Below, one piece after another: positions 1 through 11,192 of a DNA stretch of 64,000 nt. The position numbers and the translations under genes are program-made. Source of the stretch: Glycine soja (taxonomy: Eukaryota > Streptophyta > Magnoliopsida > Fabales > Fabaceae); assembly GCF_004193775.1 (NCBI RefSeq), contig NC_041018.1, forward strand, positions 30,711,940-30,775,939. The letters run 5' to 3'. Within the stretch, counting starts at the first letter, position 1. The number at the start of each line of letters is the position of its first letter. The notes under the pieces are model-generated. The model made no database searches, had not been told where the DNA came from, and was given only the letters and a program-made list of their open reading frames with translations.

Positions 1-255
1 GTGGTTGGGCAAAAAGTGTTATTGTATAATTCTAGGCTTGGACTCATGAGTGGTAAGTTGAGGTCTAAGTGGATTGGTCCTTTTGTTGTTACTAATGTTT
101 TTCCTTATGGTACAGTTGAGATCAAAAGCGATTCCACAAACAAGAGCTTCAAGGTCAATGGACATCGACTTAAGCCATTCCTCACGAACCCTTCTTTAGT
201 GGACGTCGTGGTGGAAGAGACTTCCTTACTCCACCCTACTCTTCCTCCACCATGA
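1..255 (+). CDS. Gypsy pol, C-terminal end of integrase (partial)
   Basis: The last 84 codons of a polyprotein are visible, entering from the left edge and ending at a TGA. The segment [18 protein letters not shown] is the GPF/Y-type module that closes Ty3/gypsy integrases and helps bind DNA or target-site chromatin. The following NGHRLKPFL stretch is typical of Athila/Tat pol ends. No chromodomain is seen. The apparent GTG start is only the window edge; the true start is outside. The frame is open over all the visible part, so the element may have been coding recently, but the upstream catalytic domains cannot be checked. It lies about 1.5 kb from the 3' LTR, a gap normal for this lineage. 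Confidence 0.85.
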   Translation: MVGQKVLLYNSRLGLMSGKLRSKWIGPFVVTNVFPYGTVEIKSDSTNKSFKVNGHRLKPFLTNPSLVDVVVEETSLLHPTLPPP

Positions 256-1764
256 CTTAGGGAGTTTTTCTTTTCCGATCTCCTTCTTTGCTTTTATTAC
301 ACTTGTCCGATTCTCTTTGATGATTTAATTGTTTTTAATCTTTTAATTGTGCTACATTGAGGACAATGTGTTGTTTAAGTATGGGGGGGAGTGTTCTTTG
401 GTTTTGCTAGTTTTGTTGGTTTTGTTAATTTGTTAGTTGTGTTAATTTGTTAATGTTGTTAGTTTCGTCGGATTTTCAGTTTAATATTTTGGGTCAATTT
501 CATGTGCACGTACGACTTTGCATGTTTTTCTTTGAATTATAGGATATGTTCAAGAAATGGGTAATTGTTTTGAAAATAAAAGTTCTTGACATTTTGTGAC
601 TTGAAATCCTTGATTCTTCTCTACATGTCATGATAGTTTTGAAAGCTCAATTTGAAAGTGATGATTTTACCTTTGTGAGAATTTGAGCCATCCATCATTA
701 TAATCATTTGGTGTGTTTTGCCCCATTGATTGCTTGCACAATAGCCTTGGCTTGATTCTTGTTGATGCGTCCTAATTCACATGCATATTTGGAAATGATT
801 AAGGCAATTTTGTTCTTATAAGCTTCTAGCCAAATGGACTTACCTTGAATTAATTCCTTTGATAGCCCTTTTGAGCCTTGTTTCCCTTTCCTTGTTTTGA
901 AGCTCACTACAAGCCTTAAGTGAAAAACCATGATATTACCATATCCTTAAGGAATTTTGGAGCTTTGGAATTGTTTTGGGAATAAGTGTGGGGGGTTTTT
1001 GTTTCATTGGACAACTTGTTTTGTTGGCTATGCTTCATGATGTATTTTGGGCCATACTTGATGTACATTGTATATTGGTTAAATGTTGGACATGCTGAAT
1101 GAAATGTTGTTTCTCAAAGGCTAAAGAGTAAAAAAAAAAAAAAAAAAATTCAAAAAAAAAAAGAAAAGAAAAGAAAAAGAAAAGCAATAAAGTTGAGTGA
1201 ATAAGATCTTAAATGGCACAAGAATGATGAAACTCTTGGTTCTACTCTTCATGTTTAATTTTTATCTTTACTTCTTTTTATTTTTTTCTTAATATGCACT
1301 TATTCCCCTTTGCTCCTCTATTCCTTTCGGATTTAGCCACTTATTCCATATTTCTCCATACCTTGTCCTTGGTCCCATTACAACCTTAAAAGACCTTTAG
1401 ATCCTCATGTGCTTGTGTTTATGGGTTGATTGTCAATTTTAGAATCTTGCCAAGTTTATGTGGTGTTTGCTTTCATGGGTGCTTTGAGGGTAAATAGTAG
1501 CCTAGACACTTGAGAGATAGAGTGTATATCTTGTGAGGCTTTATCACTTTTCATTCTTGAGCCGATTAACTATTTTGCCATGATTGGGTTGCTTGGATGA
1601 TTTTCATGAATGTCTTGACTTTTTGGATCTCCTTATGTTAGATGTTACCCATTCCTTTCATTCCTTGATGTTCATTGAGAAATATGTGAATGTTTTTGTT
1701 TGTCTCCCTTTCATATCCTTGGATTTTGTTCTTTGTTTCATTTTGCCCAGGAGTGCAAAAGGCT
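256..1764 (+). other. Non-coding region between gypsy pol and 3' LTR
   Basis: About 1.5 kb of AT-rich sequence without a convincing gene. It contains a polypurine-like tract at about 378-392 (AAGTATGGGGGGGAGTG), preceded by a TTGAGGACAATGTG stretch often seen after pol in legume Tat/Athila elements, and an A-rich low-complexity run at about 1130-1190. Short ORFs at 704-931 (-) and 1584-1766 (+) show no family features. Some Athila relatives carry an envelope-like ORF here; I see none. Confidence 0.6.
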
Positions 1765-1779
1765 AAGTATGGGGGGTTT
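1765..1779 (+). other. Polypurine tract of the plus-strand gypsy element
   Basis: The purine-rich AAGTATGGGGGGTTT lies directly before the TG of the 3' LTR, where plus-strand DNA synthesis is primed. A second G-run near 383 could be a decayed or auxiliary tract. Confidence 0.7.
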
Positions 1780-2960
1780 TGATGTGCCATCATTTTCTTC
1801 TATTTTCTAAACCCTTTTTGCACCATTTTAATTATTGATTGGTCTTAATTGTCAATTAATTAGGCAGTTTTATTATTTGGGCTCATTTAGCTAATTTGAT
1901 GTTTTTAATCTAATTTCAGGAATTAATGAAACATTGGGCTTAATCCGGATTTTGGTTGTGGACTTGAAGAGGGCAAATAAAGCAGCGCTTACCTTAGTTA
2001 ATTTCTAATTAGGAAATTTCGCAATTTTATTTTATGTTGTTCAGTGTTTATTTCGTTTTGGGCCAGAGTATTGTAATAGGGCCCAGTGACTTTGAGTGAC
2101 TCTTTTTAAATAGCTGCCTTGGGATTCGTGCAGGGCATTCTATTCTGCTATGCTATTTTCATTATTCAGAGCTTTGGTTTTAGGTTTTCACGTTTTTCTG
2201 TGCCCTTGTTACAGTTTTCGTTCTTAATGCAAATTTCCGTTTTCTGCTTCTAATTACGAGTTCATTCTTGCTTCTTCTTCTACTTTCATTTATGTTTCTG
2301 TTCATTTACGTTCTTGTTCATTTACGTTTCTGTTCATTTACGTTCTTGTTCATTTACGTTTCTGCTTCATGTTTCATTTGCGTTTTCTGTTTGAATCCAT
2401 GGAAGGCTAGATTTTCTGGTGTTGTTTCCTTTTGAGGACGAAGCCCAACTCTCTTTGAGGTTTCGTTTGTAATGTGGTTTCCTGGCAGTTTTCCCTTCAC
2501 CAGTTATCCCAATTTCGTGAATATTAATCAGTGCACGCTTCGTGTTCGATTAATTGCCTCTGAGCCTAACTTGCGTTCATGCTTAATGGACGAAGGGCTA
2601 ACTGGTGTATGTGGTGCCTAATCACGTATTGAAAACCCTAAGTTGATTTTCGCTTAGTAAATTGAAATAGGGTTGGATTAAGTGGTTGACTGTTAGGGAC
2701 GAATTCTCCATAACCTAGGATAAGAGAGTGGCTTCTGAATCAGAGGAAACAACCCGTTTTTAATATTAGTAGTTTCGTATTCCATTTTATTTGTTCTGCT
2801 CTTTAATTACCAAACAACCAAACCCCCCCCCCCCATCGTTACTGTTACTGCAAGTATATTATGAACATTTGGCTTGTCACTGCTCGTTGGGAAACGACCT
2901 AGGATCACTTCCTAGTTACTGCATTTTCATGTTTATTTGATTCGGGTACGGCCTCGATCA
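1780..2960 (+). repeat. 3' LTR of plus-strand gypsy element
   Basis: An 1181-bp LTR starting TGATGTGCC and ending CGATCA. It aligns by eye along its length with the LTR at 6874-7989 in reverse, including the 'TAGGATCACTTCCTAGTTACTGCATT' type region near the 3' end (2901-2926). A C-run lies at about 2825-2834. The five bases after it (2961-2965, GGCCG) are the expected right copy of the target-site duplication; the left copy is outside the window. Confidence 0.85.
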
Positions 2961-4641
2961 GGCCGGTTTTCTTCAAAACTACTTGGACGGGACTCACCCA
3001 TTGGCTGTCAGAGATAGGATAAATGATTCCAGCTTGCAAAAGCTTGGTTACCTCCTTCTTCGCTACATCAAGAACCATCGGGTTGAGTCTTCTTTATGGC
3101 TATCTTACTGGTTTAGCCCCATCTTCTAAATTTATTCGATGCATACATGTGGATGGGCTAATACCAGGAATGTCCGCCAAGGTCCAGCCTATAGCCTTCT
3201 TATGCTTCTTGAGAACTAATAACAACTTCTCCTCTTGCTCATCAACAAGGGAGGCAGATATAATTACTGGAAAACTTTTGCTATCATCCAAGTAAGCATA
3301 TTTTAAATTTGATGGCAGAGGCTTCAATTCTGGTGTGGGCGGCTGGATAGTGGTAGAAAGAGATGGTTTCTCAGCCTGCACCTCATATAGAAAGTCAGAG
3401 GTATGTGTACTTCCTGAAACATGGTTAGTTCTATCTGACTCTATAAAATCAATCTCAAGAGGTAGAACATCACCAGACATGTAATCAATATCAAATTCAG
3501 ATTCACTCTCAGGATCAAATTCAGACATATGATCAAGTACAAATTCATATTCAATGCATGAAGAGTGACAGGCATGCATATTAGAATGAAGATCAGTCAT
3601 GTATTCATCAACAATATGGTCAATTATTTCAACACGAATTATAGAAAGATCTTCAGATGGGTGTTTCATAGCATCAAGAATATTAAAATGAACAATTATA
3701 TCACCAAACTCCATAGATAGTGTTCCTGCATATACATCTATCTTAGTTCTAGCAGTTTTCATAAAAGGTCTGCCTAGAATGATGGGAACTGATCCTTTAG
3801 AAAATCTATCCTCCATATTTAAAATATAAAAATCAACAGGGAAAATCAACTCACCAACTCTAACTAAGACATCCTCTATGAAACCAGTAGGATAGGCAAC
3901 ACTTCTATTAGCTAAATGAATTACCACATCAGTTGACTGCAAAAGACCTAGAGATAGAGAATTAAAAATAGACAGAGGCATAACACTAACAGAAGCTCCT
4001 AAATCTAGCATGGCATTGTCAAACTTATTGTTCCCTATAATACAAGGTATGCTGAATGTACCTAGATCTTTACATTTTATAGGGATTAGAGGAACAAATT
4101 TACCAATCAATGTGGAGACATTTCTGCCCATACTAATTCTTTCACTTCCTTTAAGCTTCTGCTTATTAGTGCACAACTCCTTCAAGAATTTAGCATATCT
4201 TGGAATTTGCTTTATTGCATCTAGTAGAGGTATGTTTACCTCTACTTTCCTAAATGTTTCCAAGATCTCCTTCTCCGCCTCTTCCATTTTTTTGTTGGAA
4301 ATTGCTCTTGGAGGGAATGGAAGAGGGATATGCTGCTTCTCTTTAGATTCACCTGCATAGAAATTGTTAGGTAACTTACCCTTTAAATTTTTGTCATCAT
4401 ATTTTTCTGGAGTAGAGTGAGGTTGGGCAGGTTCATTTGCGGATGAGGAAGATGTTGCTGGTTGAGGTCCTTGACACTGCTTTCCCGACCTCAATGCAAT
4501 GACACTCACATTTTTGGGATTCTGGACAAATTGAGAAGGTAATCTGTCAGAATTCTGGGACTGTTGTTGATTTAACTGCGTAGCCAATTGTTCCATCTGA
4601 TTAGTTAAGCTCTGAATGAAGGCTCTGGTCTCTTGTTGAAA
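2961..4641 (-). pseudogene. Gypsy protease and start of reverse transcriptase, decayed
   Basis: A 498-codon open stretch (4596-3100) carries the retropepsin-like protease. The core DLGASVSVMP (catalytic Asp) is followed by ILGRPFM and a long acidic linker, then the RT N-terminal segment with IGWTLADIPGISPS. The frame then meets a TAG at 3100-3102 and a TAA two codons later, after which RT continues in the same frame (AGIIYPISDSQWVSPVQVV) up to 2961, where the other gypsy element is inserted. The YxDD motif, RNase H and integrase are therefore missing from this window. Protease matures the Gag-Pol polyprotein in related active elements; this copy cannot make an intact one. The frame is shared with the gag pseudogene upstream, so gag and pol were one ORF. 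Confidence 0.85.
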
Positions 4642-6015
4642 CTACATGTTTTGCATAGTCATTTGTCTCACAAGTTCTTCAAGGGAAGGTTGCGGAGGAG
4701 CCTCGACTGTTTGCTGTTTCTGGGGTTGTTGCTGTTGTTGCTGCTGGATTGGTGGAGGAACGTATGGTCTACTTGGGCCAACAACATTCTGGAAATAAGG
4801 CTGTTGTTGTTGCTGCTGTTGTGAAGGACTCGACCATCTAAGTTTGGGATGATTCCTCCACCTGGGATTGTACCTGTTGCTAGAGAGGTCATAATTGTTC
4901 TATTGTGGCTGATTTTGCTGCTAAGGTTGAGGAGGTCTATTGTAGATGTTTGCAGCATAAGTTTCAGGCTGTTCAATTGCTTCAGATTGTTGCACAGAAG
5001 GGCAAAGGTCTGTGTGGTGGTCGGCAGAGGAGCATAAACCACAGAGTCTGGTGGCAGGTGCAGATTTTTTATTCATGGTCAGTTGGGTTACCAGGTTAAC
5101 CAAGGCATCTAGTTTACCTTCGAGCTTCTTAGTTTCGCCCGATGAGGATGAATTTGTGGCTACTTCATGCACTCCTCTAATGACAATAGCATCACTTCTG
5201 GCACTAAATTGCTAGGAGTTGGAAGCCATCTTCTCAATTAAATTTCTGGCTTCAGCAGGGGTCATGTCTCCAAGGGCTCCACCACTGGCAGCATCAATCA
5301 TACTCCTCTCCATGTTGCTAAGTCCCACACATAAATATTGAAGAAGGAGTTGCTTAGAAATCTGGTGGTGAGGACAGCTTGCACACAATTTCTTGAATCT
5401 TTCCCAGTACTCATACAAGCTTTCTCCACTAAGTTGCCTGATGCCTGAAATGTCTTTTCTCATGGCAGTGGTCCTAGATGCAGGGAGGAATTTCTCCAAG
5501 AACACTCTCTTAAGGTCATCCCAGCTGGAGATGGATCTGGGAGCAAGGTAGTACAACCAATCTTTTGCCACTCCCTCTTGTGAATGAGGAAAATACTTTA
5601 GAAAGATATGATCTTCCTGGACATCAGGGGGCTTCATGGTGAAACAAACAATATGGAACTCCTTAAGATGCTTATAAGGATCTTCACCTGCAAGACCATG
5701 AAACTTGGGCAGCAAATGTATTAGTCCAGTCTTGAGAACATATGGAACATCCTCATCAGGGTACTGGATGCACAAGCTTTCGTAGGTGAAATCAGGTGCG
5801 GCCATTTCCTTTTGAGTCCTCTCACGGGGTGGAGGTTGTGCCATATTCTCAAAATGTACAAAATCAGAATGTTTAAAACTATAATGCTCAAAATCACCAA
5901 TAACAAAATGCTCAGGATGCTCAAAAGGTACTAAATGATGTCTAACTAATCTATGAAATGTCCTATCTATCTCAGGATCAAAGGGTTGTAAGTCAGATGG
6001 ATTTCCTCTAGTCAT
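4642..6015 (-). pseudogene. Gypsy gag (capsid and zinc knuckle), broken by in-frame TAG codons
   Basis: The first 267 codons (6015-5212) contain the retrotransposon-gag capsid fold, with WLYYLAPRSISSWDDLKRVF, FLPASRT and GESLYEYWERFKKLC. The frame continues past a TAG at 5212-5214 into a segment with the nucleocapsid knuckle CGLCSSADHHTDLC (CX2CX4HX4C). It then passes TAGs at 4921-4923, 4900-4902 and 4642-4644 through a Gln-rich stretch before the protease. All four interruptions are TAG and none shifts the frame. The start ATG at 6013-6015 follows a leader of about 840 bp after the primer site. Gag would normally form the virus-like particle. Decay by single-base changes only suggests a fairly recent death. 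Confidence 0.85.
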
Positions 6016-6853
6016 ACACTAAATTCAGCATGCACAATTAGTTGCCTTCTTATGCAAGTAACAGTGTAGGTTTGAACTACAGCTACCATTAAATGATATT
6101 CAAATGACTTGAAATTTTGTGAGAAACCTTATAAAATGATGAGAAGATCGCACAAAAAATTTCAAACGAAAATTCAAAGTCTAACTATATAAGCTAAAAA
6201 TGATAAGTTAAGAAAAATAAGAGAATAATACTTGGAAAATAAAAAACTTTTGACAGAATCGCAATTTTTGGAAGAAGGAGACCTCAGCTGGTCTATGGCA
6301 GGTTGCCATGGCATGGGAATTTTTTTCTACCCCAATTACATATATAATAATAGTCATTCTGATACCCGGAGCAAAAGTTATGGCCATTTGAAGTTTTGAC
6401 AAAAATCAAATTTGCTACTTTTTGGAACTTTCAAATCTGACCAAACTAAGGGCTCCAGCTATTTTTCCCACAAAATATGGATCAAAAGAAGTGACCACAA
6501 AAAAATTCAGCCAAAAATAACAACTCTAGCTACCAAAACAAAAAATCCTAATTAATTCAGCAAGGGTGGTCGCTAAAATCCGTCGCTATCTGATTTCCAC
6601 TACTACTCTGTTTTGCCGCAAGCAAAAGTGGTCGCTAAATCCGTCGCAAAACACTATTCATAGAAAAACACCCAAAACTGAAACAGGAGAAGCGCTTAAC
6701 AGAAAAACTAAAACAGAACACACACTAAACAAAATATCAAGACACTAAACAACACCAACACAACACTACCACAACACTAACAATTAAACATAAAACACGA
6801 AAGAATTAAACACTAACACGACACTAGCTATTATGAACCTTTGGACACTGCTT
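6016..6853 (-). other. 5' leader of minus-strand gypsy element
   Basis: Untranslated leader between the primer binding site and gag. It is AT-rich and has no credible ORF. I see no structured element I can name. Confidence 0.6.
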
Positions 6854-6869
6854 CCAGGCAACGGCGCCA
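6854..6869 (-). other. Primer binding site, tRNA-Asp type
   Basis: On the minus strand this reads TGGCGCCGTTGCCTGG, four bases inside the LTR end. The first 13 bases complement the 3' end of plant tRNA-Asp, the primer used by Athila/Tat elements; the next bases deviate. Confidence 0.8.
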
Positions 6870-6873
6870 AATT

Positions 6874-7989
6874 TGATCGAGGTCGTACTCGAATCAAATA
6901 AACATTAAAATGTAGTAACTAGGAAGTGATCCTAGATCATTTTCCCAACGAGCAATGATAAACCAAATGTTCATAGTAGATAGTAGGAAATAGTAACAAA
7001 TTGGGGGGGGGGGTGTTTGCTTTTGTAAATTAAATAGCGAGTAAAATTGAATTAGAAAAATATCAGAATTAAAATACGTTGCTTCCCCTTGATTCACAAG
7101 CAAGTCTCTTATCCTAGGTTGCGAGAATTTATCCTTTATCAGTTTAACCACTTAATCCAACCCTAAATTAAATTACTAAGCGAAATTTAACATAAGGCAT
7201 TCATTATGCGATTAAGCAACACATACACCAATTACTCATAAACGATCATTAAGCATGAACGTAAATTAAGTGCAGAGACAATCAATCAAGCACTAAGCAT
7301 GCATGAATTAATAGCAACAAATTTAGAGTAATTAGTGAAGAGGAAAAATTGAACAGAATTTAACAGTAATAATAGAACCTCAAAGAGAACTGCGCTTGAT
7401 CCTCAAGAGAAAGCAACGCTGGGGACTTAGCCTTCCATTAATCAATAGATAACGAACTTATAAATTTAAGAACGAAATTTTATTGCTACTGGAATTGCAA
7501 AACGAAAAAATGTCTCAAAGAAAAAGCCTAAAACTAGAAAACAAAAATAGGGGAGAGAGAAGAGAATAGAGAAGAGAGAGGCGCTAAACTAGAACCTTGG
7601 TGCTATTATATTGTTTTCCAGCCCCAAAAGCTTACAAATCTGTTTTAAATCTAAGCCCATACATAAATTAAATTCAAATCTAGATAAGATAAGATAAGAT
7701 CTAGATTAAATAATATCTAGATGAGATAAAATCTAAATAATATCTAGATAAATAAAGATAAGATAAGATCTAATTTTGTAGAATAAAATAGTCAGCCCTC
7801 TTCAAGTCCAAGCCCAATTCTGGATTCAAGCCCAATGCTTCATTAATTCCTGAAATTAGATGAAAAACATCAAATTAGCTGAATGGGCCCAAATAATAAA
7901 ACGGCCTAATTAATTTGACAATTAAAATTAATCAGTACTTAAAATGGTGCAAAAAGGGTTAAGAAATAGGAGAAAACAATGGCACATCA
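6874..7989 (-). repeat. 5' LTR of minus-strand gypsy element
   Basis: An 1116-bp LTR reading TGATGTGCC...CGATCA on the minus strand. A run of G at about 7003-7012 mirrors the C-run in the plus-strand LTR, and an imperfect AGATAAGATCTA-type repeat lies at about 7680-7770. It is about 65 bp shorter than the relative at 1780-2960. Confidence 0.85.
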
Positions 7990-9204
7990 GAGGTTAATTT
8001 AGTTAATAGAGGGGTGTGGATAGATAAGGATCTAGCTTCTCAAAGAAGTCTCTTGAGAAAGCTTCTCAAAGAAGTCTCTTGAGAAAGCTTCTCAAAGAAG
8101 CCATGAGGAAGCTTCTTGAGGAAGCCTTTTAATGAAGCTTCTTGAGGATGCTACATGAGCTGCCTTGGTAAAAACATTGTGCAGCCTTCGTTAACCGTTG
8201 GAGCTTCTCGAAATTTGGTATGCAGCTTCACAAGAAACTTTTCCACGATCTGACCGTTGGGATCTACAAGAACATGTCTGGAGTGTGCGCGATGTGTCCA
8301 TGTCCGAGACCATTTCTCACTTAAGCGTTTTCAGCCTTTGCTTTCGTGTAGCTTAGGAAAAACACCATTTCTTCTTCTTTCTTTCTTCCAAAGCCATTTC
8401 TAACGTCCCAAGCACTTTCTCCATCACCCACAGCCACCATTAGCCACCACAAACCGCCATTGTTCTCCATAGTAACCCCACACTAAGAGGAACCCTTCGA
8501 ATGAAGCGGAATCTTCCAACTTGGCTCGCGGTTTCGGTAGAGAACGAAACCCTAGTCTGACCTTTCGTTTTCCTTCGAGGTAACCATGGTTCTACGCTTG
8601 TTTCTTGTTAGTTTCAGCTTGTCTTTGTATCTTTTCTGACTTTGGAACTGTCATTGCATGTTTTACGTTTCCTTTGAAAAACCCTAGAGAAAGAGACTTT
8701 GTAAACATTATCTTTTCATGAAATGCATATTATTTTCGTAACCTACACTGAACCCCGGTCACATTGACATGGTCGAAATTTCCAAATGATGTTCCTTTGT
8801 AAAACCCGAAATGCTCTCAGTTCTTTCATGAAGTAACGTGGGTGTTTGACCCAGAGCATTGGTGTTAGCTTTGTTTTCTAAAATCCATATTAAGTCTCCT
8901 TCGTTTTGGCATGGTAGAGGCTTGCATGGAATTGACGAGCAAGGACGAAAAGGAATCTTCAAGTGACACGATGAGGAACCCATGGGGTAGCTCACGATAG
9001 GTGAGAGGAGTTTATTATAAAATTTACCATTTTAACACCATAGTTAGAGTTAGGGAACCTAGCTATGAGGATATATGCCTGTCCCTATTGCATGCTGATT
9101 TTTCTTTCAAGAAAATTATGTTTTTAACTAATGGGATGCAATAAAATTGTTATTGATATGCATGCTGGTTTTTCAGGAGAAATTATGTTTTGACGAATGG
9201 GATG

Positions 9205-9245
9205 CGATATATATATATATATATATATTGTGTGTGTGTGCAAAA
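9205..9245. repeat. AT/TG microsatellite
   Basis: A run of AT dinucleotides followed by TG dinucleotides within the LTR fragment; no coding meaning. Confidence 0.9.
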
Positions 9246-9499
9246 TGCGATTTGTTGCTGATGTTGCTATTAAGGATTTTAATTGATATGTGATGATAAT
9301 GATGATTAGGATGATATTGATTTGAGATGACGTTGTTAATAAAGACCATGTCAACATGAATTGCTATTATTGATGAATATGTGAATATAAAATGAGGTTG
9401 TTGTTGTTGTTGATAACATCATTGAGACGAGATGATATTTATGTTGAGAATGACATGGAAATGGAATGTTGATTGATGTTGGAAATGCATTGGCATGTG

Positions 9500-9790
9500 C
9501 ATGTTGTGTATGTTCGTGGGGGGCACTGTGCACTGACCTTCCAGGGTCTTTGGCACTAGCTTTTGGCCATGTTCATACTTTGGATGTTGCGTATGATCAT
9601 GGGGCGCACTGTGCACTGACCTTCCAGGGTCTTTGGCACTAGCATTTGGCCACGTTCATAGGTTGGATGTTGTGTATGATCGTGGGGGGCATTGTGCACT
9701 GACCTTCCAGGGTCTTTGGCACTAGCTTTTGGCCACGATCATACGTCGTATGGAGTGTATGTCATGAGGGGTAGAGTGCACTGACCTTGT
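9500..9790 (+). repeat. 83-bp tandem repeat, about 3.5 copies
   Basis: The block GCACTGTGCACTGACC recurs at 9523, 9606 and (as GCATTG) 9689, exactly 83 bp apart, with a degenerate fourth copy near 9772. Each unit also contains CCAGGGTCTTTGGCACTAGC and a GGCCA(C/T)GTTCATA end. Such arrays are common inside long gypsy LTRs. Confidence 0.85.
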
Positions 9791-10821
9791 CGGATGGCCT
9801 AGACGTGGGTAACTAGCATGGTTAGAGAATCTAAACATTTCTAAGGGGATGCTTAGGCGCTTTAATTGGTCCATGGTCTTTGGCACTTACTTTTGGTCGT
9901 GATCATAGCTCATACGACACAGGAAATAAAGTAACTATGGCCAAGTGTACTTTGTACTAGGGGGCATGTCACCTGGTAAGGAACACCTTTGGGCTCCCAG
10001 GCTGATCACCTATGGGAGGGGGGCTGTTACGTGCACACCCGGGTGATCTCGACAAACTCAGCACAATTCCCTAAGTGAGAGTGTCGTGTGGACACGCTTA
10101 GGCTATTTCCTGAGATTTGGTTGTTGTTGGTACGTACCACATTGCATCTGAGTGTTGAGTCAGGTGCATGCATCATTCTGTGCAGTCTTGATTGGGTCCA
10201 TGGATGGATGATGAGTACTTGTTGGATGTGGATGATGAATATTTGTGGGATATGAGTGTTGAATAATGATTGTTGTGTATGCTCATCATGTTTGCCTATG
10301 TTCCTTGCTAATTGTGGTTATTTGAAATTGGTATTGGTTCTTTTTCTAATGAACTCACCCTTGCAATTTTGTATCATGTGGTTGATACCTGTGATGATCA
10401 CGAACGTTGTCCATGGGAGCAGAATGACAGTGGCAGGGTGCAGGGAGCAAGATTCTGGTGAGGAGCCGCCGAGCCGACATGATGACGCTGGCGTTATTTT
10501 TGGAGAGAGTTGTATTTTGTAATCAACTCCTCCGTAGTTGGTTTTTAAGTTTTATTTTGTTGAGTTAAAGATGTAAAACTGGGATTTTAATTATATCTAT
10601 GAACAGATTTAATTTTCGTTATGTGTGTGACATGTACCGAATTGTTGTTTCTATTTAATTATGCATATTCACTTATGTAATGGCGTGTTGTTGGATGAAT
10701 TTATGTTATGACAAAATCACTTCTATTTTCATAAGCAAAAATTAAGGGAGTTCTTTTTATAAAAATTGAAATTATCGAATTTTAGAGTGTGGATACCGTA
10801 GTGACGAGGCGGGTCGTTACA

Positions 10822-11024
10822 GCTTCCATCATGGAAGCCATTTGATCTTTCAAGGTCACCATATCGGCCTTCATCTGTTCTTGCACCTCTTCTACGTCAC
10901 CCATGACTCTAGTCTTAGAATAGGTTCGATAGGGGTGCCTTAGAGCGTGTTTAGTTATGGTGTTTTCTCCTAAAAGAACAAGAATGCAGTGAGTAATGTG
11001 ACAAAGAACTAAACATGAATGCAT
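10822..11024 (-). pseudogene. Ogre-like gag, N-terminal fragment
   Basis: On the minus strand an ATG near 10904 opens MGDVEEVQEQMKADM..., a charged, Met-rich helical stretch that resembles the start of Gag-Pol in legume Ogre-type elements. After about 28 codons the sequence is cut at 10821/10822 by the LTR-like fragment. An apparent continuation to 10782 reads into that fragment and is not gag. The region between this ATG and ORF1 (11025-11192) is short, AT-rich and non-coding. Function, if intact, would be particle formation; here it is only a remnant. Confidence 0.6.
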
Positions 11025-11192
11025 GCCAAAGATAAGTCATCGAAGCATTGGATTCACACAAAGTTTTGAGCAAAAAACATAGGATTGAACCAAACTCATT
11101 TTTATTAAGGAACAAAATTGTTCATATAATCAAAATTAAAGCAAAATTACAAACGCCTTAGCGATTCCTAACTATGTGGGCCATCAGATTGA

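Larger units (their letters stand above)
1..2960 (+). mobile_element. Ty3/gypsy (Athila/Tat-like) retrotransposon, 3' part
   Basis: The segment holds the end of pol, a long non-coding stretch, a polypurine tract and a complete 3' LTR; the rest lies left of the window. Its LTR ends in CGATCA at 2960. The next base begins minus-strand reverse transcriptase of a related element, so this copy inserted into that element. The LTR resembles the minus-strand LTR at 6874-7989 (same TGATGTGCC start and CGATCA end), so both belong to one family group. Lineage is inferred from the sister element's tRNA-Asp primer site and its DLGAS protease. Confidence 0.85.
2961..7989 (-). mobile_element. Ty3/gypsy (Athila/Tat-like) retrotransposon, 5' part, interrupted
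   Basis: On the minus strand the order is LTR (7989-6874), primer binding site, leader, gag, protease and the first part of reverse transcriptase, broken off at 2961 by the plus-strand element. The protease has the DLGAS form and the gag a CX2CX4HX4C knuckle. The element is dead: several in-frame stops lie in gag and at the start of RT. It abuts an LTR fragment at 7990, into which it probably inserted. Confidence 0.88.
7990..10821 (+). repeat. Long gypsy-type LTR fragment (solo or truncated)
   Basis: About 2.8 kb without coding capacity, ending GTCGTTACA at 10821 against Ogre-like gag sequence. The plus orientation is inferred from the terminal CA. A GACCGTTGGGATC box at about 8260-8273 and a pyrimidine-rich leader-like stretch with GAGGTAACC at about 8577 fit LTR promoter and leader regions. 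The left end is cut by the gypsy insertion at 7989. It starts with AAGCTTCTCAAAGAAG repeats (8035-8150) also seen in the LTR at 49150-49300. The reverse reading, an LTR beginning TGTAACGACCC, is possible. I cannot name the family. Confidence 0.5.

Noticed and set aside
4010..4360. Plus-strand ORF of 116 codons
   Set aside because: Shadow of the minus-strand gypsy protease frame.
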